Position numbers and translations under genes: made by a program
The notes under the pieces: generated by a model
Told to the model about the DNA's origin: nothing
The model's database searches: none
What the model saw: the letters and a program-made list of their open reading frames with translations, nothing else
Assembly: GCA_023460955.1 (NCBI GenBank)
Contig: JAEWOH010000075.1
Location: 1 to 7,306 of the forward strand
DNA length: 7,306 bases
Source of the DNA: Bacillota bacterium
Lineage (GTDB): Bacteria; Bacillota; Clostridia; Acetivibrionales; DSM-1351
Direction: 5' to 3'
In this document: positions 5,741 to 7,306 of the stretch, piece after piece
Layout of the letters: every line of letters starts with the position of its first letter
How positions within the stretch are numbered: position 1 is the first letter of the stretch

Positions 5741-7069
5741 GTGTTTACCAGGATACTATTGCTTATAGTTCTTGTATTCTTAAATGCATTCTTTTCAGGG
5801 GCGGAAATAGCCCTTATTTCATTAAATGATAAACTAATAAAGAAACAGGCTGATGAAGGCAACAAAAAAGCGAAGCAGCTTCATAACTTTCTCAGCGAGC
5901 CAAGCCGGTTTCTAGCTACCATTCAGATAGGAATAACTTTTGCAGGATTTTTTGCCAGTGCCTTTGCTGCTGAGAGTTTTGTTGATGATCTGGCCGCCTG
6001 GGCTGTAAAAATAGAAATTCCTTTGGGTGAGGCGCTTATCCGTACAATTTCACTTGTCCTTATAACAATAGTTCTATCTTATTTTACTTTGGTTTTCGGT
6101 GAATTAATTCCAAAGAGGGTGGCAATGCAGAAAGCGGATTTAATATCCAGAATGGCTGTGGGACCTCTCACCTTTTTATCGAGAATAACCAACCCCTTCG
6201 TTAAGTTTCTAACCGCTTCAACCAATTTCTTTATTAAGCTCTTTGGGGGGAACCCTTCGGCTGACGACGATGAACGGGTAACAGAGGAAGAGATCCGGAT
6301 GATGATGGAGGTAGGAGAAGAAAAGGGAGTAATTCAGGATACAGAGAAAGAAATGATTGACAACATCTTTGAATTTGATAACAAGCATGTATCCGAGATA
6401 ATGACTCATAGGACCAAAATTGTCGGTATATCTGTAGATTCAGATCTGGAATATGCTTTGTACATAATGAACAAGGATAAGTACACGAGAGTTCCTGTAT
6501 ATAAGGAAAATATTGATGACATTGTAGGCATACTCCATGTGAAGGATCTGATTCAATATATGTTGAGTCCTGATAAATCCTTTAATCTTCAGAATATAAT
6601 AAGGGCACCCTATATGGTACCTAAATCGAAAAGAACTGATGAACTTTTTAGGGAGATGCAGAAGAACAAATTGCATATGGCTGTAGTTATAGATGATTAT
6701 GGCGGTACAGCAGGTATAGTTACTATGGAAAACCTGTTGGAGGAAATAGTGGGGAACATATTTGACGAATACGATATTGAACACAAGGATGTGGAGTATC
6801 TTGAAAACGATACGTACGTTTTTGAAGGTTCAATAAGTCTGGATAAGGCTGCAGAAGTATTGGAGGAAGCTCTTCCGGTAGATGATTTTATGACATTGAG
6901 CGGTTTTATTATGGATCTTCTGGGCAGAATCCCCAAAGAGGGTGAAAATCCAGAGGTTGAATACCAAAATATAATTTTCAAGGTAGCCGAGCTAGAGGGA
7001 AAAAGAATAGAAAAAATAGTGGCAAGGAAAAAAATAGCAGTGACAGTTGCTGAAGAATCAGCAAGTTAA
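5741..7069 (+). CDS. Hemolysin/CorC family membrane protein (DUF21-CBS-CBS-CorC_HlyC; CNNM-like)
   Basis: A 442-residue protein, full length for the TlyC/YugS/MpfA group. Residues 1-170 form the DUF21/CNNM membrane domain, with hydrophobic segments about 3-25, 57-82, 98-120 and 135-157. Conserved motifs are FFSGAEIAL at 17-25, the SEPSRFLATIQIG stretch at 52-64 and GELIPKR at 120-126. An acidic linker leads to the CBS pair, which begins near VSEIMTHR (217-224) and includes DDYGGTAG at 318-325. The C-terminal CorC_HlyC domain (about 350-430) contains DDFMTLSGFIMDLLG. Homologues such as S. aureus MpfA and the structurally studied archaeal and bacterial CNNM proteins are linked to Mg2+ efflux or Mg2+ balance, with Mg-ATP binding to the CBS pair. 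The old name 'hemolysin' does not imply toxicity. It has its own promoter and terminator. The transport role here is inferred from family. Confidence 0.93.
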   Translation: MFTRILLLIVLVFLNAFFSGAEIALISLNDKLIKKQADEGNKKAKQLHNFLSEPSRFLATIQIGITFAGFFASAFAAESFVDDLAAWAVKIEIPLGEALIRTISLVLITIVLSYFTLVFGELIPKRVAMQKADLISRMAVGPLTFLSRITNPFVKFLTASTNFFIKLFGGNPSADDDERVTEEEIRMMMEVGEEKGVIQDTEKEMIDNIFEFDNKHVSEIMTHRTKIVGISVDSDLEYALYIMNKDKYTRVPVYKENIDDIVGILHVKDLIQYMLSPDKSFNLQNIIRAPYMVPKSKRTDELFREMQKNKLHMAVVIDDYGGTAGIVTMENLLEEIVGNIFDEYDIEHKDVEYLENDTYVFEGSISLDKAAEVLEEALPVDDFMTLSGFIMDLLGRIPKEGENPEVEYQNIIFKVAELEGKRIEKIVARKKIAVTVAEESAS

Positions 7070-7106
7070 AAAGTATTAGTATTTAAAATTAAATAAAACA
7101 AAAACT

Positions 7107-7142
7107 AAACCTGCAACGGGAAAATTCCTGTTGCAGGTTTTT
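7107..7142 (+). terminator. Strong terminator of the hemolysin/CorC-family gene
   Basis: A 15-bp stem (7107-7121 with 7126-7140, one G-T pair) closes a 4-base AAAT loop. The stem ends in T residues running to 7142. It starts 37 bases after the stop codon. Confidence 0.92.
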
Positions 7143-7270
7143 GCTAATATAAGAATATAGTAGATAAAGTTAATTTAATAGAAAATTAAGAATAAAATCG
7201 TAATATTAATAATATTAATTAATTAGTTGTAAATATTAATAATCTGATTAAAAATATTTAAACAAAAGTG
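7143..7270. other. Very A+T-rich spacer with ATATTAAT repeats
   Basis: No gene is visible. Counting 7144-7270 gives 16 G/C in 127 bases, about 87% A+T, with a pure A/T run from 7201 to 7225. The octamer ATATTAAT occurs at 7203, 7212 and 7233, and a 12-base AATATTAATAAT occurs at both 7202 and 7232. The stretch lies directly upstream of a strong promoter, so it may act as an UP-element-like or bent region, or hold a regulator site. Confidence 0.6.
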
Positions 7271-7299
7271 TTGACAATTTTTGATAAAGGGAATATTAT
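7271..7299 (+). promoter_or_regulatory. Strong sigma-A type promoter for a downstream unit
   Basis: An exact TTGACA (7271-7276) and TATTAT (7294-7299) are separated by 17 bases, with A+T-rich DNA upstream. Transcription would begin at about the window edge, so the gene or RNA it drives is not visible. Confidence 0.75.
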
Positions 7300-7306
7300 A
7301 TAACTG

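Noticed and set aside
6440..6784. 114-codon open frame on the minus strand
   Set aside because: It overlaps the CBS region of the hemolysin/CorC gene, and its Cys/Tyr/His-rich product looks like a reverse reading of coding DNA.
1..7306. Mobile element, phage or tRNA signatures
   Set aside because: No transposase, integrase, terminal inverted repeats or cloverleaf-like sequence was seen; the gene set looks chromosomal.

Overview
The window is low-GC DNA with strong GGAGG-type ribosome binding sites, GTG as well as ATG starts, sigma-A-like promoters and U-tract hairpin terminators. The gene families (CBS-DRTGG Mn-pyrophosphatase, VTC/DUF4956/CotH set, HlyC/CorC-type CBS protein) point to a Firmicute of class Clostridia. 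A Ruminiclostridium/Clostridium-like genome is my guess from style and content, not a proven assignment. All genes read on the + strand.

Layout. (1) 1-119: possibly the last 29 codons of an upstream gene, then the ribosome binding site of the first full gene. (2) 120-1763: a CBS-DRTGG-regulated, manganese-dependent family II inorganic pyrophosphatase with all six expected metal ligands, closed by a clean terminator at 1822-1847. (3) 1876-1990: a perfect 11-bp inverted repeat (4-nt centre), a consensus -10 box and a very strong ribosome binding site, which look like the control region of the next operon. (4) 1991-5512: a compact three-gene operon encoding a cytosolic VTC-type polyphosphate polymerase domain protein, a DUF4956 membrane protein, and a CotH-family kinase-like protein. 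The CotH protein appears to be anchored at both ends, with its body outside the cell, and it carries Ala-Gly-Asn, Gln-Asn, Gly-rich and Pro-Glu-Gly-Phe repeat tracts. The operon ends in a terminator at 5599-5634. (5) 5645-7142: a consensus promoter, a hemolysin/CorC (CNNM-like, DUF21-CBS-CBS-CorC_HlyC) membrane protein, and a long-stem terminator. (6) 7143-7306: an extremely A+T-rich spacer ending in a strong promoter for something beyond the window.

The part most worth attention is the VTC-DUF4956-CotH operon. The three families are known to co-occur in bacteria, but to my knowledge their joint function has not been worked out. The sequence fits a model in which the VTC protein makes polyphosphate (or a related phosphate polymer) at the inner membrane face. 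The DUF4956 protein would supply the membrane part that the bacterial VTC protein lacks, and the CotH protein would carry out phosphotransfer on the outer face. This model is inference. The neighbouring pyrophosphatase and CBS transporter-like protein have their own transcription signals, so a functional link to the trio is only suggestive.
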